Below, in pieces: positions 21,770-30,169 of a stretch of DNA of 46,278 bases; position 1 is the first letter of the stretch, and every line of letters begins with the position of its first letter. The DNA comes from a virus: IMG/VR virus record IMGVR_UViG_3300033145_002929, positions 1-46,278 of that record; one strand, given 5' to 3'. The notes under the pieces were generated by a model that did no database searches, was not told the origin of the DNA, and saw nothing but the letters and a program-made list of their open reading frames with translations. A program made the position numbers and the translations under genes.

Positions 21770-22166
21770 TATTAGTCAAAAAGAATTTGATAAAGCAGCA
21801 GCATTGCATCCCGAGAAACTTGAGGATGATAATAAGGGACTTACTGAAAGTGAGTTCGCGAGATTACTTCAAGAAATGCAAAATCCTGTTCAGGCCCAAC
21901 AACACCTTGCAGTGAAAATTAAATCTTTCCTGGATAAGAGAATTACTGATGAAATGGCCGATAAAGGTTTTTTGAGTGATCACACAAGAAGATGGGTTGA
22001 ATCTTACAACAATATTTTGGAAAAAATCCAAAAAGCATTGCATGGGGATAAAAGTGTCAATTTGCATTTGCATAAAGTTTCGCATAGTGATATTTCAACA
22101 AAAATTAAAGAATCTGTGTTTGTCATTGAAAAAGCTAAGAAGAAAAAGAAGAAGGTGGCACAATGA
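21762..22166 (+). CDS. Putative terminase small subunit
   Basis: A 134-aa helical protein placed directly before TerL with a 4-base overlap and a GGAGG ribosome site. EFDKAAALHPEKLED and RRWVESYNNILEKIQKALHG read as helices, with a basic end (KAKKKKKKVAQ). Small terminases are very divergent, so the call rests on position and size. Confidence 0.4.
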   Translation: MDDISQKEFDKAAALHPEKLEDDNKGLTESEFARLLQEMQNPVQAQQHLAVKIKSFLDKRITDEMADKGFLSDHTRRWVESYNNILEKIQKALHGDKSVNLHLHKVSHSDISTKIKESVFVIEKAKKKKKKVAQ

Positions 22167-23743
22167 AGGCAGAATTAATAATTGGCCCAACTACTGAGCA
22201 TGCAAGAACAGAACTCCTTTATGAGATTGTTATGGGAGCTCCTGCAGAGATGATTAGAAAAACTGCTGCGAAATTTGAAGCTTGGGATGTTGTTTTAGAA
22301 AAAAACACTTTGGAAGATGGAACTCCTGAAGAAATTGCTGAAGCTTATGCGCTTCTACAAGATCCAACAATTTATGCCTATGCCTTTTTTAAGGATCCAA
22401 GAAATCCCCGAAAAAGATTCAAGATGTATTATTATCAGGATGCAATTATCAATGATACTCACAGAAGAATTATTTTCGCGGCTGCAAATCAGATTGGAAA
22501 ATCGATTGCTCTTTGCGTGAAGGCCTTAACCTTTGCTTTTCATAATCCTGGAAAAACAGTTTTGATGACTTCAAAAACACTCCCTCAATCAAAGGATCTT
22601 CTTCGACAAATTAAACAATTCTTGCAAAATTCACGATTAGACTACAAATATGATATTGGAGATTCTGAAACAAAAACAGAGATTTATTTCAAACATTTTG
22701 TAGATGAAGAAGTTTATGACGCGGAATTAGATAAAACATTTACTCAAACAAGAGAATTGCCTCAAAGTAGAATTATCTGTGTTCCGGCAACAGAAGCTGC
22801 TTTAGGTTATGCTGTTGATTTAGCTTTAGAAGATGAACTTTTTTTCTATGAGAATGGAGAGCATTTTCACAAACAAATTCTTCAGCCAAGAACTTATACA
22901 ACAAAAGGGCAAATTATTGTTTTTTCAAATCCAAACGGTCAACAGGGAATTGGGTGGGAATTGTGGAATGATGATGATTTTCATAGATACAGATTTAATT
23001 TTTTGGATTGTCCAACAAACTCCCAGGAAGAGTTTGATAGGCTAAGTAAGAATTTAACGAGGGAACAAATTGATTCAACCCTTCTCGCTGTCTTCACATC
23101 TCCAGAAGGTGGTTTCTTAACACTACTTGAAAGGAAGAACATGCAAGAATCAGAAAGGAGCTCAATGTTGCCTTCAGTTCTCACTAAACCAATTTATGTA
23201 TTTTTTGATTGGGCGAAGGTAAAAGATAGAACAGTACGGATAATCGCCTCACCGAACAAGTCTAATAGTGAGGATTGGGCCGATGAAGTTTATGTTTATG
23301 AGATGTTAGAGTACCCTTCCGGGACTTCTTACACGAAGATTATTGATGAAGATCTAAAAAATCTTATTAAGGATGTTGGTCCTGAAATGGTTGCAATGGT
23401 TGGTTGGGATAATACTGGTGTTGGAAGAGGTCTTGAAGATTTCACAAAAAGAGTTGAACAGCTTGGAATAATGGCCATGCCTGTTGAATTTTCTCTCGAG
23501 AATAAATCAAGGATTTATACACTTTTAAAATTACTTGCAGAGCAACAAAGAATCAAAATTCCTTATGTTAAGGAATGCGATAAACAATTAAGTATGCTTC
23601 GATTTCAAAGATCTCCAAGAGGTCACTTAAAAGTTCACCATGACAATGAAAAAGATAGGGATGATTTTCCAGATGCTCTTGCGGGAGTTTGTAGTCTGAT
23701 AATTCAGCCAGAGAATCCTCCAATATCTGCAACAATAATATGA
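22163..23743 (+). CDS. terL: Terminase large subunit (TerL)
   Basis: A 526-aa protein. The ATPase domain has IIFAAANQIGKSIAL (Walker A, about residues 107-114), VLMTSKTLPQSKDLL, and AVDLALEDELFFYENG (Walker B with catalytic Glu). The RNase H-like nuclease domain has the three acidic motifs VFFDWAKVKDRT, MVGWDNTGVGRGL and DDFPDALAGV. It powers DNA entry into the procapsid and cuts the concatemer. All key residues appear intact. It is coupled to the putative small subunit upstream, with the portal downstream after four small genes. Confidence 0.9.
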   Translation: MKAELIIGPTTEHARTELLYEIVMGAPAEMIRKTAAKFEAWDVVLEKNTLEDGTPEEIAEAYALLQDPTIYAYAFFKDPRNPRKRFKMYYYQDAIINDTHRRIIFAAANQIGKSIALCVKALTFAFHNPGKTVLMTSKTLPQSKDLLRQIKQFLQNSRLDYKYDIGDSETKTEIYFKHFVDEEVYDAELDKTFTQTRELPQSRIICVPATEAALGYAVDLALEDELFFYENGEHFHKQILQPRTYTTKGQIIVFSNPNGQQGIGWELWNDDDFHRYRFNFLDCPTNSQEEFDRLSKNLTREQIDSTLLAVFTSPEGGFLTLLERKNMQESERSSMLPSVLTKPIYVFFDWAKVKDRTVRIIASPNKSNSEDWADEVYVYEMLEYPSGTSYTKIIDEDLKNLIKDVGPEMVAMVGWDNTGVGRGLEDFTKRVEQLGIMAMPVEFSLENKSRIYTLLKLLAEQQRIKIPYVKECDKQLSMLRFQRSPRGHLKVHHDNEKDRDDFPDALAGVCSLIIQPENPPISATII

Positions 23744-23895
23744 CAAAAGATTTAATTTTTAAATGCAAGAAATGTGGCCACGAGCTTTATACTAGCGACG
23801 CAAGAAAGTTATTTGATTATGATTGTCCAGAGTGTGGGGAAGAGTGGAATGAAAATTATATTTTAATTGGTGAGGGGGATTTTAAAAAAAGATGA
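23740..23895 (+). CDS. 51-aa zinc-ribbon protein
   Basis: Two clear knuckles, FKCKKCGHEL and YDCPECGEEW, form a classical zinc ribbon, followed by NENYILIGEGDFKKR. The ATG overlaps the TerL stop and its own TGA overlaps the next ATG, so it is translationally coupled on both sides. Confidence 0.65.
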   Translation: MTKDLIFKCKKCGHELYTSDARKLFDYDCPECGEEWNENYILIGEGDFKKR

Positions 23896-24344
23896 TAAGT
23901 GAAGAAGAAAAACTAAGATATGCTCAAGCTGCGAAATGTAAAGATTGTCTTCAGTGGCATAAACATTGCAAAGCTGAATGTTGTAAAGTTATTTTTATAA
24001 ATGTTGATCCAGAAGAATTAAACAAGCCTGGAATATTTCTCACAATAAAAGTCAAGCAACCTTTTACAGATTATAGATATTATTCTCTTAGAGATGTTCA
24101 ATACATTCGAGGGCTCTTAAGATTTAAAAAAGATAGAATTGTTGTTGTTGGAAGGAAAGTGATGTATGTTCATAATTGTAAACTTTTAACTGATGATCTT
24201 CTTTGTACAGGCCATCCAGACAATAGGCCTGAAATATGCAAATTGTTGACTTTGGAAACTGCTAAGATTCCAGGACAACCTTTTGTGTTAACAGATAATT
24301 GTTTATTCAAATATAAGTGCAGGGAGGTTAAAACCGATGGTTAA
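23892..24344 (+). CDS. CxxCC / YkgJ-like metal-binding protein
   Basis: A 150-aa protein. AAKCKDCLQWHKHCKAECCK holds a Cys cluster ending in CC. Later CKLLTDDLLCTGHPDNRPEI-C and CLFKYKC complete the family pattern C-x-x-x-x-x-x-x-C-x-x-Y/H-x-x-R-P-x-x-C. YkgJ-type proteins are proposed to bind zinc or iron. Its place between TerL and portal in a viral late operon is odd and its role there is unknown. Confidence 0.6.
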   Translation: MISEEEKLRYAQAAKCKDCLQWHKHCKAECCKVIFINVDPEELNKPGIFLTIKVKQPFTDYRYYSLRDVQYIRGLLRFKKDRIVVVGRKVMYVHNCKLLTDDLLCTGHPDNRPEICKLLTLETAKIPGQPFVLTDNCLFKYKCREVKTDG

Positions 24345-24759
24345 AAAAGAAAAAACTGAAACTGAAAAAAAAGAAGTGACTTTTGGAATGCAAGTAAGAT
24401 TAGCAAATCTAAAAAATAATTATATCAGGAATATTGTTAATGGAAGATATCATTTAGCTCGATGCAATATGCTCGCTGTTCAAATTCAAAATAAGGAAAT
24501 TAAGGAATCTATCGACGGTTGTTTAAAATCTGAAGAATTTATGAGGGCAGAGTATGCTCATCAGAAAGTACAAGCGATTATGGATTTGAGGAATGCTCAT
24601 TTTGCAAAGCAAGAGATGTTTGCTGATTTCAAGCTAAAAGAAGAAGACATTTCAGTGATTGAGAAAGACTATTATGATGGAAAAATCATAAGGGAGGCAT
24701 ATGATGAAAGCTATAAAAAAGGAAATAAAGCAGAGTTCGTTGATTCATCAAAGGATTAG
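24337..24759 (+). CDS. Helical hypothetical protein
   Basis: A 140-aa protein, VTFGMQVRLANLKNNYIRN, then mostly helix (SEEFMRAEYAHQKVQAIMDL) with a charged end. GGAGGTTAAAACCG precedes the ATG. Possibly a head-assembly helper, from position only. Confidence 0.5.
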   Translation: MVKKEKTETEKKEVTFGMQVRLANLKNNYIRNIVNGRYHLARCNMLAVQIQNKEIKESIDGCLKSEEFMRAEYAHQKVQAIMDLRNAHFAKQEMFADFKLKEEDISVIEKDYYDGKIIREAYDESYKKGNKAEFVDSSKD

Positions 24760-25132
24760 AAACGCTTCTTTTGTTCCCTTAGAATCTCACGACACCGAAA
24801 AGTTTAAATATAATATTTGGCTCAAAGTTAGTAAGTACATCAATGATAAATTTGTCGTATTGAGGACTACTTGCAATAAAATTATCCAGAAGCCAAGCTT
24901 GTGGGTTCAAGAAGTTGATTTTAAAGCAATTAGGAACGATACATCAATGTGGGTTGTTGAAGCCTTAATCGAAGGTTTTGTAATCAACTTTGTTGTGTGG
25001 GCCTTGATAGGGTGGGAGTTCAACCTCATCACAATGTTGGCATGGGGATTTGCGCTGAAGCAATCATTGAGTATTTATCGGAGAATAACAAAAGATGGTT
25101 CAAATACAACAATACCTAAAAAGGACAAATGA
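24701..25132 (+). CDS. Membrane protein upstream of portal
   Basis: A 143-aa protein from the ATG at 24701, with AGGGAGG just before. Two hydrophobic stretches near residues 85-120 (EGFVINFVVWALIGW and FNLITMLAWGFAL). It overlaps the gene before by 59 bases and the portal gene by 38 bases. The role is unknown; a membrane protein in the capsid module is unusual. Confidence 0.5.
   Translation: MMKAIKKEIKQSSLIHQRIRNASFVPLESHDTEKFKYNIWLKVSKYINDKFVVLRTTCNKIIQKPSLWVQEVDFKAIRNDTSMWVVEALIEGFVINFVVWALIGWEFNLITMLAWGFALKQSLSIYRRITKDGSNTTIPKKDK
24794..24812 (+). promoter_or_regulatory. Possible internal promoter ahead of portal/capsid genes
   Basis: ACCGAAAAGTTTAAATATA has a BRE-like CGAAAAG and a TATA-like TTTAAATA inside gene 24701. 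It could give extra transcripts for the portal-capsid block. It may also be coincidental in AT-rich coding DNA. Confidence 0.25.
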
Positions 25133-26561
25133 TTTTCAGCAGTCAAAGCATCTCCCTCTTTTAAATTCGCTTTTTATTGAAAGGTTTTCTGAATTCAATC
25201 CTTATGCTAAGGACAATGATTTTAAAAATTTTATGAAGTGGGCGAGGAGATCTCCTCAGTTAATGGGGTTCTTAGGAATTATAGCGACGGATATGATAAG
25301 TGATAATATTGATTTTGCTCCACTCGATAAATCTTCTGGGCGAAATAAGGTGATGAAAGCAAAAGCATTTTGGGAAATGAATGATGGTATGGATTTGGCT
25401 GAGGAAACAATTTATGATTTATTGATCAACGGGATTGGTTATAATTGGCTTGGAAAAATTAATGAAACTCAGTTAAAAGAATTCTGTGAACTTGCTGTAA
25501 GAGAAGTAATGCCTGAACTTAAGGCTAAAGAATTAGAGTATAAAGCAGATCACATGGTGAAATTAATTAGCAAAGATAGTCCTGAAAAAATGGTTAAAAA
25601 ATTGAGACATATTGCTGCGAGTACAATGTCAATCCACACTGATGAGTATGAAGTCTTAAAATATATTCAAAGAGTTGGAGTCAATACAAAAAAATTCTCT
25701 CCTGATGAAATTCTTGTTTTTAAATTAATGCCTTTCGATGGGAAAGTTTTTCCTTTTCCTCCAATGGAAGCTATTCTTTCTGAAATTTATTTGCTTTGGT
25801 TGATCACTCAAAACTATGTTTCTTTTTTTGAAAATGGTGGGAAGCCAGACAATGTTTTTATTTTGCCTAAAGAACTTGCAGGGAGCAAGAATCATAAATA
25901 TCTAATTGATACTCTTACAAAATATAAAAAGATTCAGAACAAGCATGGAAATCTTGTTTTCACTGGAGATCTAAATATTGAAAAATTAATGGAAATTGAA
26001 CATCAGATGGAGAACAAAGATTTAGGATTATATCTTACAAGTGTTCTTGCAATGATGTATGGGGTTCCTGTAAATAGGATTCCTTTTTTGGTTGGAAAAG
26101 CTGCAGCAGGCGGAGATTCAGGAGGACTTGCAGACACTGGTTATTGGAGAAAGATAAGTGTTTGGCAAAGTAAACTTGAAGCAACTTATAATCGTGATCT
26201 TTGGATTCCTCATTTTGGGGTAGAGATGAAATTCAGGAGAGGATATCTCCAGGATGAAGTTAGGGAAACTCAAAACGCAATGCAAATGACTTCTGTTGCT
26301 GAGCAAAGATTAAGGCTTGGGTTATGGACTGTTGAGGAAGCAGGAGATTATTTACATATCGATGAGGATGTAATCAGAGAAGCTCAACTTCAAAAAAAGA
26401 AAAGAGATGAAGAAGAAATGAAATCAAATATGCTTAATCAAAATTTGAATACAAATGACAATGTTCAAAAAAATCAAGATGCAAAACTTAAAGCAAAAAA
26501 GAAACAAGATACTCAAAATAAAAATCAACAAAATAAAGGGGGCAAGCAAATAAATCCTTGA
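25095..26561 (+). CDS. Portal protein
   Basis: A 488-aa protein. The order of blocks is typical of HK97-type portals: WARRSPQLMGFLGIIATDMI near the start, LLINGIGYNWLG, then DEILVFKLMPFDGKVFPFPP, IYLLWLITQNYVSFFENG, and YGVPVNRIPFLVG near residue 325, followed by an ETQNAMQMTS-type helical stem. The C-terminal 70 residues are Lys/Gln-rich and disordered. It forms the dodecameric channel at one capsid vertex. It lies between TerL and the capsid protein as expected. Confidence 0.8.
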   Translation: MVQIQQYLKRTNDFQQSKHLPLLNSLFIERFSEFNPYAKDNDFKNFMKWARRSPQLMGFLGIIATDMISDNIDFAPLDKSSGRNKVMKAKAFWEMNDGMDLAEETIYDLLINGIGYNWLGKINETQLKEFCELAVREVMPELKAKELEYKADHMVKLISKDSPEKMVKKLRHIAASTMSIHTDEYEVLKYIQRVGVNTKKFSPDEILVFKLMPFDGKVFPFPPMEAILSEIYLLWLITQNYVSFFENGGKPDNVFILPKELAGSKNHKYLIDTLTKYKKIQNKHGNLVFTGDLNIEKLMEIEHQMENKDLGLYLTSVLAMMYGVPVNRIPFLVGKAAAGGDSGGLADTGYWRKISVWQSKLEATYNRDLWIPHFGVEMKFRRGYLQDEVRETQNAMQMTSVAEQRLRLGLWTVEEAGDYLHIDEDVIREAQLQKKKRDEEEMKSNMLNQNLNTNDNVQKNQDAKLKAKKKQDTQNKNQQNKGGKQINP

Positions 26562-26568
26562 AATTAAA

Positions 26569-28788
26569 ATGCCAAAACATCAAGACTTTGTAAAAATTTA
26601 TAATCGATTCACGAAACAGTATAAGAGTAAGGGTGAGAGTTTGTATTCTGCTTGGTTGGAGAAAAAAAGTTATGACGATACAAAAGCCTTTCCGAAGGGA
26701 AAAGAGAAAAAAGAATTTATGTGTTCTGTGATTGGGATAGAAGTAAAAGAACAAGAAGGTTGTTTTCATATTGAAGGATTAATTGCAACAACTCATGTTG
26801 ATGATTTGGATAGAGAGGAAGGAGTAGATATTCCTGATAGAATTCCTAAAGAAACTTTAGAAAGTTTTGCTGTGCAAATGAATGCTAGTAAAGAATCTCG
26901 AGTTATGGGAGTTCATCACAGTGAGGGCCATCCTTATATTCCTGAATATTTTGGTGAAGCAGATGTTGAAAATCATCCTGTGAGGGTGATCCAATTAACT
27001 GATGGAGAACATGGTTTATTTGTTGATACAAAATTATTAAAAAATGATCCTGCAACTCCAGGAATCATCCAAGCTTTTCAAGAAGGAGATCTTGATTCAT
27101 TTTCCATAACCTACGATACCGACGGGTTTATGACAACTGACTTCGACTGGGTTGGAGACAACCTTGTTAGAGTTCTCTTGCCGGCTACTCGTCTTGCGGG
27201 TTATACCGCAGCGAGTAATCCGAAGAATCCCAATGCTGTTGCTACAGCGTATGGATTCAAGGAATTCAAGGAGTTAGTTGGAGTGGAAACAATTAAATTA
27301 AAGGAGGTTAAAAAAATGGATAAAAAAGAAGTTAAAGAAGTTGAAGAGGATAAAGCTTCGGAGTCTGTTGCGAAACCTTCTTCTGAAGAAGAGAAGAGTC
27401 AACCTGAAGAGGCTGGTTCTGACAAACCTTCAAATAAACCTGAAGGTATATCAGAAGAAGAAGCGACTGAACAAAAAGAATTTCGTAAGTACAAGGCTGA
27501 AAAAAAAGAGCTTGAAGAAAAAGAGCTTTTAGATAAAACAGCTGGAAAAATTGCGGATGGAGTTCTTGGTAAGATGGAATTGAAAGAAAAAGTATTGAAA
27601 GACAATTCCCCATCTAACAAGGATGCCGAAGTCTCTCTCGAACTTAAGGAGTTTAGGGAAGTAATTAATAGCCCTGGAAAACTTGAATTGAAAGAACAAT
27701 TCCGAAGAGCAGCTGCATTAAGTGAATCTATTAAATTAGATTGGCAATCAGCAACTACATCTGCTGCTGAAAGCAGAGAGTACAAAAGCTTTGGAGTTAA
27801 AGGAACAAATTTAGAGTTTAAAGGACTAGGAATTGATACAAACCAGAATACAGACACAGATTATCTTCAGAGTTCTGCGGAACTACAAGATGTTTATGAT
27901 CCTGTAATCTATAATGCTCTAAACCAGCAAACTCTTACTTGGAATCTTTTAGCTAAGGACGACTATAGCAAAAAAGGAAATAACCAAGTTCAGTTTACCC
28001 TTAAGATTGCGGCTAATACAAGTGCATCTTTCTATACTGGAAATGCTGTTGCATCTGATAATGTAACAAGATTAAAATATCAAACGAAGTTCAAGAAACT
28101 TCAAGTTGGTGTTTCAGTTGATGGAGACATGATTGCTGCTGCTCGTGGAGGTCCTGTTAGTGATGTGTTTGCACAAGAAGTAATGGATTCGACAATGGAT
28201 ATGATGGCTGTTCTTAATCTAGCTCTGTTCGCAGAAGTTGGATTGGAAACTGTTGCAGGTCCAATTGGATTTGAGTACATAACAGACAGTGCAGGAAACA
28301 CAACTCTATATAACTTGACAAGAAGTACAACAAATAAGTTGGCACCAGATTCTGCAGGAGACACCTATATAAACCAGAGCTCAACAGTCATTTCGATGAC
28401 TAATTTGAGAGCTGCGATTAGACAGGCTGTTCTTGAGAATGCACAAAAAAGGAATTTGGTATTTATCACAGCACCAACCCAAGGGGATATGATGCGTGGT
28501 AAGTTTGATGATAGCAGAAGAATGCTAACAGCAAAAGATACTGATTTTGGTTTTAGTACAGATCTTTTCGTTGATGGAATCCCTGTTTTTGAAGACAAGG
28601 ATTGTAACACTGACGATTGGTGGCTTGTTGATTTAGAAACACATAGAGTAGCTGTATGGATTCCGCCTACAATAGAGAAACTTGGTAAGACTGCTGATAG
28701 CGAAGACGCTTTCATCAAGACTTATCTTGCAACCTATAATCGGGCTCCGAGACGTATGGTTCAGATCTACGGCTGTGCTACTTCGTAG
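26569..28788 (+). CDS. Fused prohead protease - scaffold - major capsid protein (HK97 fold)
   Basis: A 739-aa protein in three parts. Residues 50-230 look like an S78-type prohead protease: FHIEGLIATTHVDD, GVHHSEGHP (candidate catalytic His116/117) and GDLDSFSITYD (candidate Ser179), then TAASNPKNPNAV. Residues 250-380 are a charged helical scaffold-like region. Residues 385-739 read as an HK97-fold capsid protein (KLQVGVSVDGDMIAAARGGP, FITAPTQGDMMRG and a closing APRRMVQIYGCATS). The first ATG has no good ribosome site. An in-frame ATG at 27316 (codon 250) has a perfect GGAGG. The likely outcome is a rare full-length fusion plus an abundant 490-aa scaffold-capsid product that the protease trims. 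It could also be a recent loss of a stop codon. Confidence 0.8.
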   Translation: MPKHQDFVKIYNRFTKQYKSKGESLYSAWLEKKSYDDTKAFPKGKEKKEFMCSVIGIEVKEQEGCFHIEGLIATTHVDDLDREEGVDIPDRIPKETLESFAVQMNASKESRVMGVHHSEGHPYIPEYFGEADVENHPVRVIQLTDGEHGLFVDTKLLKNDPATPGIIQAFQEGDLDSFSITYDTDGFMTTDFDWVGDNLVRVLLPATRLAGYTAASNPKNPNAVATAYGFKEFKELVGVETIKLKEVKKMDKKEVKEVEEDKASESVAKPSSEEEKSQPEEAGSDKPSNKPEGISEEEATEQKEFRKYKAEKKELEEKELLDKTAGKIADGVLGKMELKEKVLKDNSPSNKDAEVSLELKEFREVINSPGKLELKEQFRRAAALSESIKLDWQSATTSAAESREYKSFGVKGTNLEFKGLGIDTNQNTDTDYLQSSAELQDVYDPVIYNALNQQTLTWNLLAKDDYSKKGNNQVQFTLKIAANTSASFYTGNAVASDNVTRLKYQTKFKKLQVGVSVDGDMIAAARGGPVSDVFAQEVMDSTMDMMAVLNLALFAEVGLETVAGPIGFEYITDSAGNTTLYNLTRSTTNKLAPDSAGDTYINQSSTVISMTNLRAAIRQAVLENAQKRNLVFITAPTQGDMMRGKFDDSRRMLTAKDTDFGFSTDLFVDGIPVFEDKDCNTDDWWLVDLETHRVAVWIPPTIEKLGKTADSEDAFIKTYLATYNRAPRRMVQIYGCATS
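27291..27318 (+). promoter_or_regulatory. Internal ribosome binding site and start for the scaffold-capsid product
   Basis: AATTAAATTAAAGGAGGTTA lies at 27291-27310, then AAAAAATG, with ATG at 27316 in frame with the protease. The same 21 bases (27291-27311) recur at 33147-33167 before the tail-tube gene. GGAGG is 8 bases from the ATG, an ideal spacing. Confidence 0.7.
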
Positions 28789-28820
28789 TTAAGCTGTTAA
28801 GTCAAGGCTAATATTCGATT

Positions 28821-28846
28821 ATGGCCCCCTTTTTTTTTGGGGCTAT
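28821..28846 (+). terminator. Hairpin with T9 loop after the capsid gene
   Basis: ATGGCCCC and GGGGCTAT (28821-28828 and 28839-28846) pair with one G-T, around a loop of C and nine T. The stem carries GC-rich base pairs in an AT-rich genome, and the T-run itself would be an archaeal terminator. It isolates the highly expressed capsid gene from downstream genes. Confidence 0.55.
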
Positions 28847-28908
28847 TATCAACTCTTTCAAATGCGAGAGATTAAAGAAGCAAAACTAAATAAAACAAGG
28901 AGAAAAAA

Positions 28909-28956
28909 ATGAAAAAAATACAATGCTCCGAGAATAGAACATGGCTTCAGCAATAA
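28909..28956 (+). other. 15-codon leader ORF overlapping gene 28941
   Basis: AAGGAG at 28897-28902 precedes the ATG at 28909, giving MKKIQCSENRTWLQQ and a TAA at 28954-28956. The larger gene starts inside it at 28941 in another frame with only a weak ribosome site. This looks like coupled re-initiation. It may be a chance ORF. Confidence 0.35.
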
Positions 28957-29252
28957 CACCAAGTGTTGTTCAGAAGACTTACGTCCCAAGTACAGGTATG
29001 ACTGGAACACCAATGAGATTGGTGAAATATACTTACAAAGGGACTAAGGCAGCTGACGCAGATTGGATTGTTACTGGAACTTACATGCAAAGTGGAACCC
29101 CTTTATTTTGGAATGCCTGCACTATTGATAGTAGTAGCGACGGTGTTACAGAAGCGACTGTGGGTTGTTCGTATGTGAATACAGGAACAAAGTTGACTTT
29201 CTCTGGCGGAACTACTGGCACCGTTTACGGTGAAGTTTGGTTTGAGGAATAA
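28941..29252 (+). CDS. Capsid-accessory protein A1 (tandem paralog)
   Basis: A 103-aa beta-rich protein: ITPSVVQKTYVPSTGMTGTP, then RLVKYTYKGTKAADADWIVT, and CSYVNTGTKLTFSGGTTGTV, with WFEE at the end. The next gene is a clear duplicate. Small beta proteins encoded right after the capsid gene are often decoration (cementing) proteins. Function by position only. Confidence 0.55.
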   Translation: MASAITPSVVQKTYVPSTGMTGTPMRLVKYTYKGTKAADADWIVTGTYMQSGTPLFWNACTIDSSSDGVTEATVGCSYVNTGTKLTFSGGTTGTVYGEVWFEE

Positions 29253-29254
29253 GA

Positions 29255-29569
29255 ATGACAGCAACTGAAATTACACCAAGTATTGTTCAGAAAACTTATG
29301 CCCATTCGACAAGTTCGACTGGAACGCCAATGAGATTGGTTAAGTATGTTTTCAAGGTGACAAAAGCTTATGCGGATGATTGGATAGTTACGGCGGATTA
29401 TTTTCAAAGTGGAACTCCTATCTATTGGAATGCATGTGTGATTGATTCAAGTTCTAATGGTGCACAAGAGTGTACTACGGGCTTGACTTATACGTCTTCA
29501 GGGACGCTATTAACATTTGAACATGCTTCTGTTGGAACTGTGACCGGAGAAATCTGGTATGAGGAATAA
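29255..29569 (+). CDS. Capsid-accessory protein A2 (tandem paralog)
   Basis: A 104-aa protein sharing with A1 the blocks ITPSIVQKTY, TGTPMRLVKY, DDWIV, FQSGTPIYWNACVIDSSS and EIWYEE. The two genes are 2 bases apart. The pair arose by tandem duplication and has diverged in loops, so both copies are probably used, perhaps at different capsid positions. Confidence 0.6.
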   Translation: MTATEITPSIVQKTYAHSTSSTGTPMRLVKYVFKVTKAYADDWIVTADYFQSGTPIYWNACVIDSSSNGAQECTTGLTYTSSGTLLTFEHASVGTVTGEIWYEE

Positions 29570-29571
29570 GA

Positions 29572-29829
29572 ATGACAGATGCAACTGTAACAACTAGATT
29601 GGATGTGAATAACCCGACTGAGGAAGTTGTTGTTTTGACTTGTACCGATGGATATACTTATACAAGTAAGAAATTTAGTACAGTCACTGCTGCTAGTGCA
29701 ACTTTAATGGAAGATACTGCTACTTTAAGCATTCCATTATCTTTAGCAATTAGTGGATCAACAATAACTGTTCATTGCACAGGGTTGAGCGCTCAATTAA
29801 TTTGCTTGACTCTCTACGGGAGAAAGTAG
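29572..29829 (+). CDS. Capsid-accessory protein B1 (tandem paralog)
   Basis: An 85-aa protein with VVVLTCTDGYTYTSKKFSTV, IPLSLAISGSTITVHCTG and LICLTLYGRK. Small beta-sandwich-like. A second copy follows after 1 base. Likely virion decoration or a minor structural protein. Confidence 0.55.
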   Translation: MTDATVTTRLDVNNPTEEVVVLTCTDGYTYTSKKFSTVTAASATLMEDTATLSIPLSLAISGSTITVHCTGLSAQLICLTLYGRK

Positions 29830-29830
29830 A

Positions 29831-30088
29831 ATGGTCGCTGCAACAATCACAACTGTGATTAATATCAATGATCCTGTGAAAGAAGTCGTAGTATTAACCT
29901 TTAGCGACGGAGAAACTTATGTAAGTAAGAAATTCGGAGCTATCGTAGCGGCTCAGGCCACACTAAACCAGGACACTGGAGCTTTAACATATCCGGTATC
30001 TTTAGCGATTAGTGGTGGGACTGTCACAATACATTGTGAAGGTGTATCCGATAAAAAAGTTTGCTTAACTCTTTACGGAAAAAGGTAA
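29831..30088 (+). CDS. Capsid-accessory protein B2 (tandem paralog)
   Basis: An 85-aa copy of B1: EVVVLTFSDGETYVSKKFGA, YPVSLAISGGTVTIHCEG and KVCLTLYGKR. Same length and strand pattern, with many substitutions. The Cys of the shared HC motif is conserved. Confidence 0.6.
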   Translation: MVAATITTVININDPVKEVVVLTFSDGETYVSKKFGAIVAAQATLNQDTGALTYPVSLAISGGTVTIHCEGVSDKKVCLTLYGKR

Positions 30089-30105
30089 ACAGATTTTGTT
30101 TTTGT

Positions 30106-30127
30106 GGGTTGATTATTTTTTCAACCC
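30106..30127 (+). terminator. Hairpin with T-rich loop after the accessory genes
   Basis: GGGTTGA (30106-30112) pairs with TCAACCC (30121-30127) around TTATTTTT. It has the same design as the hairpin after the capsid gene. It likely ends or attenuates the capsid-accessory transcript. Confidence 0.5.
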
Positions 30128-30169
30128 CCTAAACGACTTAAATAAATAAATAAAACTGGAGGAAAAAAA

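Noticed and set aside
27332-28718. Long minus-strand open frames under the capsid gene
   Set aside because: They are shadows of the capsid coding frame; no ribosome sites and low-complexity Leu/Ser products.
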